The notes: a model not told the origin generated them from the letters alone. Counted from the stretch's first letter, positions 1 to 7,439 are shown. The stretch is 13,947 bases of DNA from an uncultured Oscillospiraceae bacterium (GCA_900546895.1 UREO01000043.1:1-13947); one strand, 5' to 3'. Numbers and translations are program-made.

Positions 1-1
1 G

Positions 2-499
2 GCTTATCTGATTACCGGCAGAAAGTCCATCTGCGAGGATATCGCACAAGAGGCGTTTATCAAATGTTTTAAACATATCGGCGACCTGAAAAATCCGAAC
101 GGTTTCCATGCCTGGTTTTTCAGAATATTGACCAGAACAGCCTGGAAATTCGGCCGGTCAGCCAGCCGTGAAATCCCAGTGGATAACATGGCGGAAAGAG
201 TCGAGGAGTCAAATCTTGATCTTTTAAATGAACAGTATTCAGCAGTTGAGGAAAACAGGCTTTTATACTCGGAAATCAACCACTTGGAGGCAAAGCAGAA
301 AACAGTTGTCATTTTGTACTACTTTAACGGCCTTTCTACAAAGGAGATCGCAAAGGTTTGCAGATGTTTGGAAGGGACCGTAAAGTCCAGACTCTTTTCG
401 GCAAGAAAAAAATTGAAAGCAGGGCTGGATTCTGTTAACCGTTCAGGAGAGGAGTGCAAAGACCTATGCAGAACACAAAAGTATTTGAAGAAAATATAA
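2..499 (+). CDS. ECF-type RNA polymerase sigma factor, 5' end outside window
   Basis: The open frame runs in from the left edge, so the N-terminus is missing; 165 residues are visible. The first part carries sigma region 2 (EDIAQEAFIKCFKHI, then NPNGFHAWFFRILTRTAW). The C-terminal third is a sigma region 4 helix-turn-helix: the run QKTVVILYYFNGLSTKEIA, then VCRCLEGTVKSRLFSARKKLK. Proteins of this family direct RNA polymerase to a small stress or envelope regulon and are usually held inactive by a partner membrane protein encoded next door. Here the next gene starts inside this one (34 bp overlap from 466), which implies translational coupling and fits a sigma/anti-sigma pair. The tail after the HTH, with two cysteines (GEECKDLCRTQ), is encoded in the overlap. 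Target promoters and inducing signal are unknown. Confidence 0.9.
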   Translation, partial: AYLITGRKSICEDIAQEAFIKCFKHIGDLKNPNGFHAWFFRILTRTAWKFGRSASREIPVDNMAERVEESNLDLLNEQYSAVEENRLLYSEINHLEAKQKTVVILYYFNGLSTKEIAKVCRCLEGTVKSRLFSARKKLKAGLDSVNRSGEECKDLCRTQKYLKKI

Positions 500-1254
500 A
501 AGAAGCGCTCTTAAAGATCTCGAATCAGGTGGAGGCTTCCGATCAATTAAGGCTCAATGTAAATAAGGCAATAAAACAACAGACCCAAAAGGAGGGTTTT
601 CTGATGAAGAAACGATTTTCATTAAAAAGCGCAGCGATTCTGGCCGCCATTCTCTGTTTGACCACGGTTACCGTTTTCGCGGCAACAAAGGTCAGCCAAT
701 ATGTAATGTCATCATCATCTATACCGACATACACTTCTTTTCCGACGGAAAAAGCGCTTCAAAAGGACCTTGGATTTGTTCCGAACAATTTGGAAACGTT
801 TTCAAACGGCTATACTTTTCAGGAAGCGGTCATCGGCAATACCAACCCTATTGACGAAAACGGCAAAAAAATGGGCGATTATAAATTTATTGCCTACACA
901 TATGTATCCGGCAAGGATCAGAAAGTGAACCTGACTGTCAATAAACAGCTTCCCGGGGCAACATCAGATTCCAAAGCGATAAACACGGATTATAAAGGCG
1001 TGACCCTTTCTTATTCCTCACAGAAATACAGATTTGTTCCGGCAGATTATCAATTGACGGAACAAGACAAAAAGGCCCAGGAAAGCGGAGAGATTATGTT
1101 TACTTACGGCAGCGATGCAGTAGAGAACAGCGTTATTCAGTCCGTTGTCTGGACCGATAACGGGATCAGCTATATTTTAATGGCAAAAGACAGCAATCTT
1201 CAGCAAACCGACCTAACGGCAATGGCAAAGGAGATTGTGGACAAAAACAAATAA
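466..1254 (+). CDS. Probable membrane-anchored anti-sigma factor or extracytoplasmic sensor
   Basis: The protein has 262 residues from ATG 466. An in-frame GTG at 454 is an alternative, since the purine-rich AGGAGAGGAG (444-453) could serve either. About 46 charged residues come first, then one hydrophobic segment (AAILAAILCLTTVTVFA), then about 190 polar residues outside the cell. This is the usual plan of anti-sigma proteins: a cytoplasmic sigma-binding part, one membrane pass and a sensor domain. No zinc-binding HxxxCxxC motif of the ZAS type is visible. The extracellular part resembles the DUF4367-like domains often paired with Clostridia sigma factors, but I cannot assign it firmly. A perfect ribosome binding site at 589-595 precedes a second in-frame ATG at 604. 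Starting there, the product would open with a classic signal peptide (MKKRFSLKSAAILAAIL) and lack the sigma-binding part. Confidence 0.72.
   Translation: MQNTKVFEENIKEALLKISNQVEASDQLRLNVNKAIKQQTQKEGFLMKKRFSLKSAAILAAILCLTTVTVFAATKVSQYVMSSSSIPTYTSFPTEKALQKDLGFVPNNLETFSNGYTFQEAVIGNTNPIDENGKKMGDYKFIAYTYVSGKDQKVNLTVNKQLPGATSDSKAINTDYKGVTLSYSSQKYRFVPADYQLTEQDKKAQESGEIMFTYGSDAVENSVIQSVVWTDNGISYILMAKDSNLQQTDLTAMAKEIVDKNK
589..606 (+). promoter_or_regulatory. Internal ribosome binding site and alternative ATG
   Basis: AAGGAGG at 589-595 lies 8 nt before ATG 604, in frame with the probable anti-sigma gene. It is a better translation start than either upstream candidate (454 or 466). It could give a second, shorter product beginning with a signal peptide, or it could be the only real start, with the upstream frame spurious. 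The overlap with the sigma gene favours the upstream start also being used. Confidence 0.55.
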
Positions 1255-1315
1255 GGGCCGCGACCTGTTCGGCTCTCGCAATCAAAGTTCCGTCCCCTGT
1301 ATTATCTGAGCTGCT

Positions 1316-1346
1316 GTGAAATGAATTTTATGACAGTAAATTTCAC
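1316..1346. repeat. Small inverted repeat after the anti-sigma gene
   Basis: GTGAAAT (1316-1322) and ATTTCAC (1340-1346) are perfect complements around a 17-nt AT-rich loop. It sits 62 bp after the anti-sigma stop and has no T-run, so it is not an obvious terminator. It could be an operator or a chance palindrome. Confidence 0.3.
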
Positions 1347-1370
1347 AAAGGAATCGCTTTTCATAAAAAG

Positions 1371-1420
1371 AAAATGCGCCTTTAAACGAGTTTTTAAAGC
1401 CCGCTTAAGGTGCATTTTTT
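1371..1420. terminator. Bidirectional intrinsic terminator
   Basis: The left arm AAAATGCGCCTTTAAACG (1371-1388) pairs with CGCTTAAGGTGCATTTT (1402-1418), with one G-U pair and one bulge. The + strand continues in T's (to 1420) and the - strand continues as TTTTCTTTTTATG. It ends the sigma/anti-sigma unit from one side and the EIIA-HAD unit from the other. Its ends AATGCRCC/GGTGCATT recur in the terminator at 11078-11132. Confidence 0.75.
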
Positions 1421-1479
1421 GTGCAGTATTTTGTTGAGGAGCTATTGTCAACGGCATCATTGTGAAAAATGTCGCTAAA

Positions 1480-1638
1480 TCATAGATTCTTTTCACAAAA
1501 ATCCCGAAGCTGTCTGCTTTCGGTTTCTTCGCCCTCGCCTTCAATCTGAAAGACGACTCCATCGCCCTTTTTTACACCAAGATTCATGATCGCGAAAAGC
1601 CGTTTGGCGTCTGCCGATTTACCAGCCGTCTCCGCCGT
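1480..1638 (-). pseudogene. ptsH: Truncated HPr (PTS phosphocarrier), C-terminal half only
   Basis: Immediately after the HAD stop, in another frame, the - strand encodes 52 residues that read as the second half of HPr: GKSADAKRLFAIMNLGVKKG, then GVVFQIEGEGEE and a C-terminal helix. In intact HPr (about 85 residues) the N-terminal half carries the phosphorylated His15 in a G(I/L)H(T/A)RPA motif. Nothing like that lies upstream in any frame; the sequence there is the end of the HAD gene. The position of regulatory Ser46 (AKSL/LKSI in known HPr proteins) is Arg in AKRLF. The open frame could extend back to an ATG at 1692, but those residues are HAD codons read out of frame. I infer that a deletion fused the HAD 3' end to the middle of an old HPr gene, leaving an inactive remnant. 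Confidence 0.75.
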
Positions 1639-1639
1639 G

Positions 1640-2464
1640 CTATCGCAGCAGCTCCGGCGCAAAATGGCGCACGATATCCGTAATCGGTGCATGATTGTTA
1701 TCGGTCCCGCGATAGGCTATGTAGGGTTCCGCTTCCGGGGACACGTTCGCGGGCGCCGCGGCAAAGCCCGCTACGCGAAACATGGAAATGTCATTGCTGC
1801 TGTCTCCGATTACCATGGTTTTTTCCAGCGGAAAACGGAGTTTCTCCGCGGCCTTCTTCAGGCCCGGCCCTTTGCCGCAGTCCGGAGGTTCCATTTCCAC
1901 GCAGCAGGGACTATGATAGAGCTCCAGAGTCAGGTCGGAGAATTCCCTCTGCAGTCTATCCATCTGCTCCGGTAAAAGGGTCGGAATCGATGCCTTTACC
2001 ACAGGTTCCTCCGGCAGGCCTCTCCATTCTTCATAAGACCGGATACCGGAGCGGATAAAAAAATTTTTATGCATTTCCACCGACCGGCCGTCCGCTGAAA
2101 GCCTGGGGTCACGCCGGCAGAAATACGGGCTGACGGAAGTGTAATAATTGAAATACAGCCCTTCACGTCTGCAAAAGCGATCCAGCCGCTCCAACTGCCC
2201 GGCCGTGAACTGATCCAGAACCTCTCCGACATCCCGGGAGGGGTCGTACAACAGGGTTCCGTTGCAGGCGACGGCTGCGTCCATCGTCCCAAGCCGCGGA
2301 AGATAGAAACGGAACAGATCGGGATGGCGGCCTGTCGCGATCAGTGTTCGTACGCCGTGTTCCCGAAGCTTGGACAGCGTCTTCAGGTCGTCCGGATGGA
2401 CATAGCCGCGGTCGTTCAGAAGAGTGCCGTCCAGATCGGTAATAACGGCGCGGAGATCAGTCAT
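1640..2464 (-). CDS. HAD superfamily phosphatase, Cof/IIB type
   Basis: The product has 274 residues, normal for the Cof-type family. Motif I is DLDGTLLND, with nucleophile Asp10 and acid/base Asp12. Motif II is Thr44 in ATGRHP, motif III is Lys198 in the GKGPGLKK stretch, and motif IV is GDSSNDISMF with Asp221 and Asp225. A cap domain lies between motifs II and III, as in type IIB. These enzymes hydrolyse sugar phosphates and similar small phosphoesters in the cytoplasm. Its ATG overlaps the last 8 bases of the EIIA gene, so it is translationally coupled to a PTS component. A role in relieving sugar-phosphate build-up, or in producing a free sugar for export, is inferred from that context. 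Specificity cannot be predicted. The stop abuts the HPr remnant. Confidence 0.9.
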   Translation of the reverse strand: MTDLRAVITDLDGTLLNDRGYVHPDDLKTLSKLREHGVRTLIATGRHPDLFRFYLPRLGTMDAAVACNGTLLYDPSRDVGEVLDQFTAGQLERLDRFCRREGLYFNYYTSVSPYFCRRDPRLSADGRSVEMHKNFFIRSGIRSYEEWRGLPEEPVVKASIPTLLPEQMDRLQREFSDLTLELYHSPCCVEMEPPDCGKGPGLKKAAEKLRFPLEKTMVIGDSSNDISMFRVAGFAAAPANVSPEAEPYIAYRGTDNNHAPITDIVRHFAPELLR

Positions 2465-2930
2465 CGGCGGCCTCTGCGGATTCGCAGGAAATAATCTCCG
2501 ACTGCGCCGCGGTCACTTCTCCCAGCCGGATTTTTGGATTTGTAAAGTCGGCCAGATTGGTGATAATACAAGGGGAAATCATTCGGAAATTGTTTGACTT
2601 GAAAAGCTTGAGATCCATTTTCATAATCCAGTCGCCCCTGCGGACACGGCTGCCGTCTTCCACATAGCAGGTGAATCCCTTTCCGTTCAGTTTCACCGTG
2701 TCTATCCCGAGATGAATCAGCAGCTCGATTCCGTTGTCGCCGGTGATGCATATGGCGTGCAGGGTCCTGGCGATATTGGAGATCACGCCGTCGAACGGCG
2801 CCAGCACGAACGACGACTCGGGATAAACGGCGACGCCGTCGCCCAGCACTTTCCCGGAAAAAACTTCGTCCGGGACCTCGGTAACAGAGACAGCGCGGCC
2901 GGTGATCGGCGAATATACTTTCCTTTCCAT
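2457..2930 (-). CDS. PTS EIIA component, glucose family (Crr-like)
   Basis: The protein has 157 residues and is a complete single EIIA(Glc) domain. The phosphorylated histidine is His73 in LLIHLGIDTVKL, and the supporting histidine is His58 in TLHAICI. Their 15-residue spacing equals that of the E. coli enzyme (His75 and His90). The start SPITGRAVSVTEVPDEVFSG is typical. EIIA accepts phosphate from HPr and passes it to the EIIB cysteine of a Glc-family permease. The EIIBC encoded at 7591-8979 has no EIIA domain of its own and is the natural partner. The start at 2930 is preceded by AGAAAGGAAACAGGAACC. It is the first gene of the EIIA-HAD unit and diverges from the regulator. A half copy of the inverted-repeat element lies 73 bp upstream. 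Confidence 0.92.
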   Translation of the reverse strand: MERKVYSPITGRAVSVTEVPDEVFSGKVLGDGVAVYPESSFVLAPFDGVISNIARTLHAICITGDNGIELLIHLGIDTVKLNGKGFTCYVEDGSRVRRGDWIMKMDLKLFKSNNFRMISPCIITNLADFTNPKIRLGEVTAAQSEIISCESAEAADD

Positions 2931-3002
2931 GGTTCCTGTTTCCTTTCTTGCGATAAATTTTTCTTCGGCTTCCGCTTTCCTTCAAGACCTGTGGAAACCT
3001 GT

Positions 3003-3040
3003 TTACAGCATTTCCAGTTCATTCTGCAACAAGGCTGCGT
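3003..3040 (-). repeat. Half copy of the inverted-repeat element (arm A)
   Basis: About 38 bp beginning TTACAGCATTTCC match the outer arm of the element at 9555-9658 (33 of 38 by eye, after reverse complement) and of the one at 12498-12605 (32 of 38). The centre and the second arm are absent. Read on the - strand it ends ...GGAAATGCTGTAA, pointing at the EIIA start 73 bp away. A weak promoter-like pair TTGCAG/TGTAAA (16-bp spacer, TGn extension) lies inside it on that strand and may help express EIIA. Confidence 0.65.
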
Positions 3041-3082
3041 TGATATTTTTTAAAATAGGTCCGTTGGAGAACAATTCCCGTG

Positions 3083-3111
3083 TATACACCCGGTTAAAAA
3101 CATGTTACAAT
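3083..3111 (+). promoter_or_regulatory. Candidate promoter of the RpiR-type regulator
   Basis: An extended -10, TGTTACAAT (3103-3111), has TATACA (3083-3088) 17 bp upstream as a weak -35. It would give a leader of about 45 nt before ATG 3163. No copy of the AT-rich palindrome found at 9057-9424 overlaps it, so autoregulation through that site is not apparent. Confidence 0.5.
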
Positions 3112-3162
3112 AATGATGGTCCAGCTGTCAAATCATTCAAAGACCAGTCGGAGGTTTCCTTT

Positions 3163-4005
3163 ATGAACTGCCTGACTCGAATCAGTCAATATTACAATTC
3201 GTTTACCAAAGCGGAACGCAGAATTGCGGATTATATTACACAGAATCCCGAGCAGACCGTAAAGCTGAGTATATACGGCCTGGCCAGCGCGGCCGGGGTG
3301 GCCCCTTCCACCGTAACGCGTTTTGTCCACAATCTGGAATACAAATCCTTTAACGAAATGCGCATAGAGTTGGTGCGCAACGTGGACGTGAAAACCGTAA
3401 ACGATTTCAATGAGATTCTTCAGTGGGGCAATAACAAAGACGATCTCAACCAGCACTTTCTTCACAATATCACCAGCGTGTGTCAGGAAGCGCTGAACAT
3501 CAACCGCCTTGAAAAATTCAGGGAGGCCGTGTCCATCATCAACCGCGCCAAACTGGTGTACTTTTTCGGTATCGGGGCATCTTCCCTGATCGTACAGGAT
3601 TTGCAGCAGAAGCTGATGAAGATGCATAAGTGCTGTATCTACAACATCGACGGAAACTTCGGCACCCAGAACGCCATCATGGCGGGCCCCGACGATGTTG
3701 TCGTGGCTGTCTCCTACAGCGGAATCACGCGCGAGGTAAATCTGGCCGTCCAGCGGGCGAAGGAAAACGGGTGCAAAGTCATCGCCATTACCCGGTACGG
3801 CCACACGACCCTTTCCGAACTCGCCGACATCTGCCTTTTCGTTCCGAACGTAGAACAGGTGACGAAAGTAGCGGCCATTTTTTCACGGTACGCGCAGCTG
3901 TTTATTGTGGACATCCTGTTCCTGAATTTTGTAAACGAGAGCGGAGAGGACCCGGCGAAAATGCTTACGGATTACCGTTCGCTGCTGCTGAGACTGAAAG
4001 AGTAG
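3163..4005 (+). CDS. MurR/RpiR-family transcriptional regulator
   Basis: The protein has 280 residues from ATG 3163, chosen because TCGGAGG (3148-3154) lies 8 nt upstream. The frame stays open back to 2902, but those codons look unlike the family. Residues 1-77 are the RpiR helix-turn-helix domain (SFTKAERRIADYI, then LASAAGVAPSTVTRFVHNL). A SIS domain follows, with FGIGASSLIVQDL and the phosphosugar-loop motif SYSGITREV. This family binds sugar phosphates through the SIS domain and controls adjacent sugar genes as repressor or activator. Its gene stands alone on the + strand between the two PTS units and is closed by a strong terminator. The likely operators are the palindromes at 9057-9424, which overlap the EIIBC and glycoside hydrolase promoters. 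Whether it represses or activates cannot be told. Confidence 0.9.
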   Translation: MNCLTRISQYYNSFTKAERRIADYITQNPEQTVKLSIYGLASAAGVAPSTVTRFVHNLEYKSFNEMRIELVRNVDVKTVNDFNEILQWGNNKDDLNQHFLHNITSVCQEALNINRLEKFREAVSIINRAKLVYFFGIGASSLIVQDLQQKLMKMHKCCIYNIDGNFGTQNAIMAGPDDVVVAVSYSGITREVNLAVQRAKENGCKVIAITRYGHTTLSELADICLFVPNVEQVTKVAAIFSRYAQLFIVDILFLNFVNESGEDPAKMLTDYRSLLLRLKE

Positions 4006-4024
4006 TCCTGTTTGCCGAGAATAC

Positions 4025-4053
4025 GACCGGCCCCGAACGGGGCCGGTCTTTTT
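4025..4053 (+). terminator. Intrinsic terminator of the regulator gene
   Basis: GACCGGCCCC (4025-4034) and GGGGCCGGTC (4039-4048) pair perfectly around a GAAC loop, followed by TTTTT. GAGAATA (4017-4023) and TATTCTC (4056-4062) can extend the stem around the T-run. It faces the convergent ManA gene, whose stop is at 4061. There is no T-run on the other strand. Confidence 0.9.
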
Positions 4054-4060
4054 GATATTC

Positions 4061-4999
4061 TCAGAACGGGTGCCAGCAGCACAGGATTCTGCAGTTTCCT
4101 TTTACTTTGCAGGACTTCCGGTCCGACGGAAGAAGAACGGTGTGGGTATGATTCATCTGATACCGCCCTTCGGCGGTTTCCACGACGGCGTTCCCTTCCA
4201 CGGCGGTAAGCGACAGGCAGATACCGTTGTTTTCCGGCTCCCATTCGTCCGCGATATCCACGATATCCACGCAGAAGCTGGGGTGGCGGATCGCTTCCCG
4301 CACGCTGGCGCCGGCGGCCGGCCTGCTTCCCGGCTCGAAGTGCCGCACCTCAGGCTGCAGGGCCGGGTCAAGCACATCAAACCCCTTTTCCAGATGCAGC
4401 TCTCTGCCGCGCCCATAGTCGTACAGTCGGTAGGTGATGCCGCCAAAGCTGCCCGCTTCCAGCGCCAGCATGTTTTTGCCGCAGGCGTGCAGCATCCCGG
4501 CGGGAATCATGACGAAGTCGCCCTTTTTCACCGGCACTTTGCGGATATATTGCTCGATAGTGCCGTCGGCGGCGGCTTCGCGCAGCTGCTCTTTGTCCGT
4601 TACCGTCGTTCCGGCCACCACATAGGCGCCTTCGTCGCAGTCCAGGATATACCACGATTCCGACTTCTCAAAATCGTTTTCCACGCGGCTCGCATACTCT
4701 TCGCCGGGGTGGACCTGAATGGAAAGATCCTCCCGTGCGTCAATGTAGGCCACACGCACCAGCTGGTCGGCGGGGTCCCTGCCCAGCAGTTCCCCGTGTC
4801 GGAGGCCGATCAGTTCGTGAAGAGTTTTGCCGGCATATTCGCCGCTGAGAATTTTGCTTGTTGTGTTCCGGTAGGCGCTCACCTCCCGGCAGATTCCATA
4901 CTGCTGTCCTTCGGGCGGCGTGATACCCCGAATATCTGTAAGACGGCTGCCGCCCCAGACGCTGACGCAGTAACCGGGAATGGGAAGAATCGGTTCCAT
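4061..4999 (-). CDS. manA: Class I mannose-6-phosphate isomerase
   Basis: The enzyme interconverts mannose-6-phosphate and fructose-6-phosphate in the cytosol. It has 312 residues, the usual size for the short Firmicutes form. Visible signatures are WGG (15-17), LSIQVHP with zinc ligands Gln95 and His97, KSESWYIL with Glu114, IPAGMLHA with His171, and TYRLYDYGR with the catalytic Arg191. The start lies 3 nt after the upstream cupin isomerase stop, with GAGGG inside the end of that gene, so the two are co-translated. It is the last gene of the unit and converges on the regulator. A second PMI-like domain is encoded two genes upstream, so one of the two probably acts on another aldose phosphate. 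The symbol rests on family membership, not on proven specificity. Confidence 0.85.
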   Translation of the reverse strand: MEPILPIPGYCVSVWGGSRLTDIRGITPPEGQQYGICREVSAYRNTTSKILSGEYAGKTLHELIGLRHGELLGRDPADQLVRVAYIDAREDLSIQVHPGEEYASRVENDFEKSESWYILDCDEGAYVVAGTTVTDKEQLREAAADGTIEQYIRKVPVKKGDFVMIPAGMLHACGKNMLALEAGSFGGITYRLYDYGRGRELHLEKGFDVLDPALQPEVRHFEPGSRPAAGASVREAIRHPSFCVDIVDIADEWEPENNGICLSLTAVEGNAVVETAEGRYQMNHTHTVLLPSDRKSCKVKGNCRILCCWHPF

Positions 5000-5002
5000 T
5001 TT

Positions 5003-5578
5003 TCAGCCCTCCCCGACCCACTGGATTTCTCCGTTGCGCTTATAGCAGCGGAAAGGAAACGGCTTCTGTTCAATGACGGCGTGGTCCTGCTTGGTGGCGG
5101 GCAGGCTGCACGCGGCCACGGCCAGAACGCCTTCGCCGGAATTGATGATGCGGTGGGCGTATTTACCGCTGATGTAGTGCAGCGAGCCCGGAAAAATCTT
5201 TTCCGCGTAAAATTCGTCCCCGCCGTCCCAGAACAGCAGAAAACCTTCTCCCTGCAAGCCGTAGTAATATTCGTCGCAGTCGCGGTCAATGTGGAAATGT
5301 CCGTGCGTCATGCTGCACTCCCCGTCGACGCAGTAAGCTTCCAGATAAGTAATGCCCCACTGCAGATTGCCCTTGACGTAGTCGGTGCGGTGGAAATTCT
5401 GATTCGCTACGCGGTAGGCAAGCTGGTCGCCGAACGCCGCCAGGGCATCCTCATTTTTGTAAATGCCCTTCAGCTCGCTGATTTTTTTCTGGCGCCAGAC
5501 AACGTTCTGGCCGGAAAGCTCGCAGTCTTCCCACCATTTCTGTATTCCCTTCGGTTCGCGGATAAAGTCTTCCCTCAT
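5003..5578 (-). CDS. Cupin-type glucose-6-phosphate isomerase
   Basis: The protein has 191 residues from ATG 5578, preceded by AAAGGA. An ATG at 5611 overlapping the upstream stop is possible but has no ribosome binding site. It matches the cupin GPI family known from Pyrococcus and some Clostridia, which is unrelated to the common SIS-fold Pgi. Metal ligands can be read as His94 and His96 in THGHFH, Glu103 in DCDEYYY and His142 in KYAHRIIN. GEGFLLF and FPGSLHYI form the cupin strands. The reaction is glucose-6-phosphate to fructose-6-phosphate, with some members also acting on mannose-6-phosphate. It sits between two PMI-like genes with 25 bp before it and 3 bp after it. A dedicated GPI in a catabolic unit implies that the imported sugar yields glucose-6-phosphate or a near relative. 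Confidence 0.85.
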   Translation of the reverse strand: MREDFIREPKGIQKWWEDCELSGQNVVWRQKKISELKGIYKNEDALAAFGDQLAYRVANQNFHRTDYVKGNLQWGITYLEAYCVDGECSMTHGHFHIDRDCDEYYYGLQGEGFLLFWDGGDEFYAEKIFPGSLHYISGKYAHRIINSGEGVLAVAACSLPATKQDHAVIEQKPFPFRCYKRNGEIQWVGEG

Positions 5579-5603
5579 GATTTTCCGTTCCTTTCTGAAT
5601 TCT

Positions 5604-7439
5604 TCAGTCATCGGTTCTGAGCATGGTCTTGTGGACAACAGCCGGCTGGTAGCCCATATTTTCAATTACATAATCGGTAATGGACGCCGGAACCACAACG
5701 ATATCCAGGAATTTCTGCCGGTAGCAGAACTCCGGATTGGATTTGGAATAGACCTTTACTTCCTCGCCGTCCACCAGAGTAAGGACGGTAAACTGGCCGT
5801 CGTTGGAGAATTCCGCCTTTTTTTCAAGATAAAGCTGCTTGGTCTGATAATACATCAAATCGGTTTTTCCTACAATATATTGTTTCCACCCGTCGCCTTC
5901 CCCATCGGGAATCGGCTCAATGGCGATGTTTTCGCGTACCCAATCCGAGGTGCGCTCGGTACGAAGCACCTTCTCACCCATCGCGCTGTGAATCGGGCGG
6001 AGGTTGCCTTCGGCATCTCTCCGGTTATAATCGTACATTTTATAGGTATAGGAACCGATGGTGAGTGAACCGAGCTCCAGAATCAGCTGGTTGCGGCCGG
6101 AGGCATGGATGGTTCCGCCGGGGATCATGACCTGACAGCCGGGAACGGAGTCGATGTGGTTGACATATTTGGCATAGTCCAGGTCGCTGCCGTCCTTTTC
6201 GGACTGTTTCGCCAGCGCGACAAATTCGGTGGGGTCGGCATCTTTGTTGAAGCCGAGATATGTTTTCGCCCCGTGACCGGTGGCAATAACGTAGTAGGCC
6301 TCGTCCTGACTGCCTTTTTCATTATAACATTCTTTACAGACCGATTCGTAGGGATGAACCTGAACAGACATGTTGCCGTTGCTGTGGTAGGTATCGTCGT
6401 AATTAAACCGGATGGGGAAATAGCCGTCGAACCGTTCGGTGCATTTTTCACCCATGATCGGCAGAGGGCATTTCTGAATGAAGGTAAAGAACGGAAACTC
6501 CACTTCGCGGCCGTCCGCGTCGACTACGACACTGACCTCCATCGGGATCATGTCGAATACCCATGCGATATTTTTGTATTCGGAAGGCAGCCGTCTGACC
6601 TTGCGGATAAATTCGCCGCCCCAGATGCCCTCGAGATAGACAGGCTTGGTGCGGAACGGATAGCGTGAAAGGCCGGTCAGGATTGTTTCGAGGTCCCGGC
6701 CGCTCATCAGCACAAAATCCTCGTCATGGTCGCCGCAGATATAAAAATCAATTTCATTCTGCGTCAGCAGACGTTTGCGGTTTTTCAAAATGATTTCAAA
6801 ATCCACGAAATAGTTGCGGCGCATCAGTTCCTCAAACGGGCGCGGGGTTTTGTCCCCAACGTTAACCAGTTTTCCCTCGCGTGCGCGGATGGCGGCGGTT
6901 TTCGGGGTCACATCAATATAGACCTTCAGGTCCGTCAGAGCCGAGAAGGTCTCCGACGTGCTGCCGTATCCGGTAAAAATCATCAACGTTTTTTCGGGAA
7001 GATTCCGCATTTCCTCCAGCAGTTTTTCTGCCTTTCCCCTGTCGATAAAATCGGAGAAGCTTCCCTCGTACAGTTTGCCAAACAGCAGAACGGGGTCTTC
7101 CTCGTAATTCAGGGGAAGACACTCCGCCAGCATGGCGTCCAGTTCTTCGACCGGTTTGTAAACCTCGTCCATGGTGCGCAGGGCCACCCGGTAGCCGCGC
7201 TGCCGTACGGCCTGCGACAGCGCACCCGAAAGGTCGCTGAATTTGGCGGAGGCGTAACCGTCCACGGCCACGACACATCCCGATTTTCCGCTTTCCAGCA
7301 GGGAAACGGCCTTTTCAGCAATACGCTTCGCGGACTGCACGGTACCGAAAACAAGATCCTCCCTGACGGACGCCGGGATGTCGGGACGGTTGATTGCGGT
7401 GTGGTCATCATAGGCTAGGGGTTTGAACATAAAACTCAT
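5604..7439 (-). CDS. Two-domain protein: P-loop-kinase-like N-terminus and PMI-like C-terminus
   Basis: The protein has 611 residues. Residues 1 to about 240 resemble the nucleoside/uridine-kinase fold: GCVVAVDGYASAKFSDL (54-70) sits where a Walker A loop would be, and MDEVYK (90-95) and TLMIFTGYGS (151-160) where later core strands would be. The loop lacks the glycine before Lys and is one residue short of GxxxxGK[ST], so ATP binding is doubtful. From about residue 266 it is a class I phosphomannose isomerase: YLEGIWGG, MSVQVHP with His362, QDEAYYVI with Glu380, IPGGTIHASGR with His445, and YTYKMYDYNRR. Zinc ligands are therefore present. Related long PMI proteins occur in Clostridia, but I cannot name a tested substrate. 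It lies between EIIBC (151-bp gap with a terminator-like hairpin) and the cupin GPI. The start at 7439 has AGAAAGGA 10 nt upstream; Met4 is an alternative. Confidence 0.8.
   Translation of the reverse strand: MSFMFKPLAYDDHTAINRPDIPASVREDLVFGTVQSAKRIAEKAVSLLESGKSGCVVAVDGYASAKFSDLSGALSQAVRQRGYRVALRTMDEVYKPVEELDAMLAECLPLNYEEDPVLLFGKLYEGSFSDFIDRGKAEKLLEEMRNLPEKTLMIFTGYGSTSETFSALTDLKVYIDVTPKTAAIRAREGKLVNVGDKTPRPFEELMRRNYFVDFEIILKNRKRLLTQNEIDFYICGDHDEDFVLMSGRDLETILTGLSRYPFRTKPVYLEGIWGGEFIRKVRRLPSEYKNIAWVFDMIPMEVSVVVDADGREVEFPFFTFIQKCPLPIMGEKCTERFDGYFPIRFNYDDTYHSNGNMSVQVHPYESVCKECYNEKGSQDEAYYVIATGHGAKTYLGFNKDADPTEFVALAKQSEKDGSDLDYAKYVNHIDSVPGCQVMIPGGTIHASGRNQLILELGSLTIGSYTYKMYDYNRRDAEGNLRPIHSAMGEKVLRTERTSDWVRENIAIEPIPDGEGDGWKQYIVGKTDLMYYQTKQLYLEKKAEFSNDGQFTVLTLVDGEEVKVYSKSNPEFCYRQKFLDIVVVPASITDYVIENMGYQPAVVHKTMLRTDD

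Noticed and set aside
1302..1562. 86-codon - strand open frame over the terminator region
   Set aside because: It overlaps the terminator and the HPr remnant in another frame and has no plausible start signal or family resemblance.
2902..3162. N-terminal extension of the RpiR-type regulator back to 2902
   Set aside because: The extension crosses the repeat element and the promoter, looks unlike the family, and a proper ribosome binding site precedes ATG 3163.
4052..5620. 522-codon open frame on the + strand antisense to the ManA and cupin GPI genes
   Set aside because: It mirrors two clearly recognisable genes, has no family-like motifs or ribosome binding site, and arises from GC-rich codon use on the other strand.
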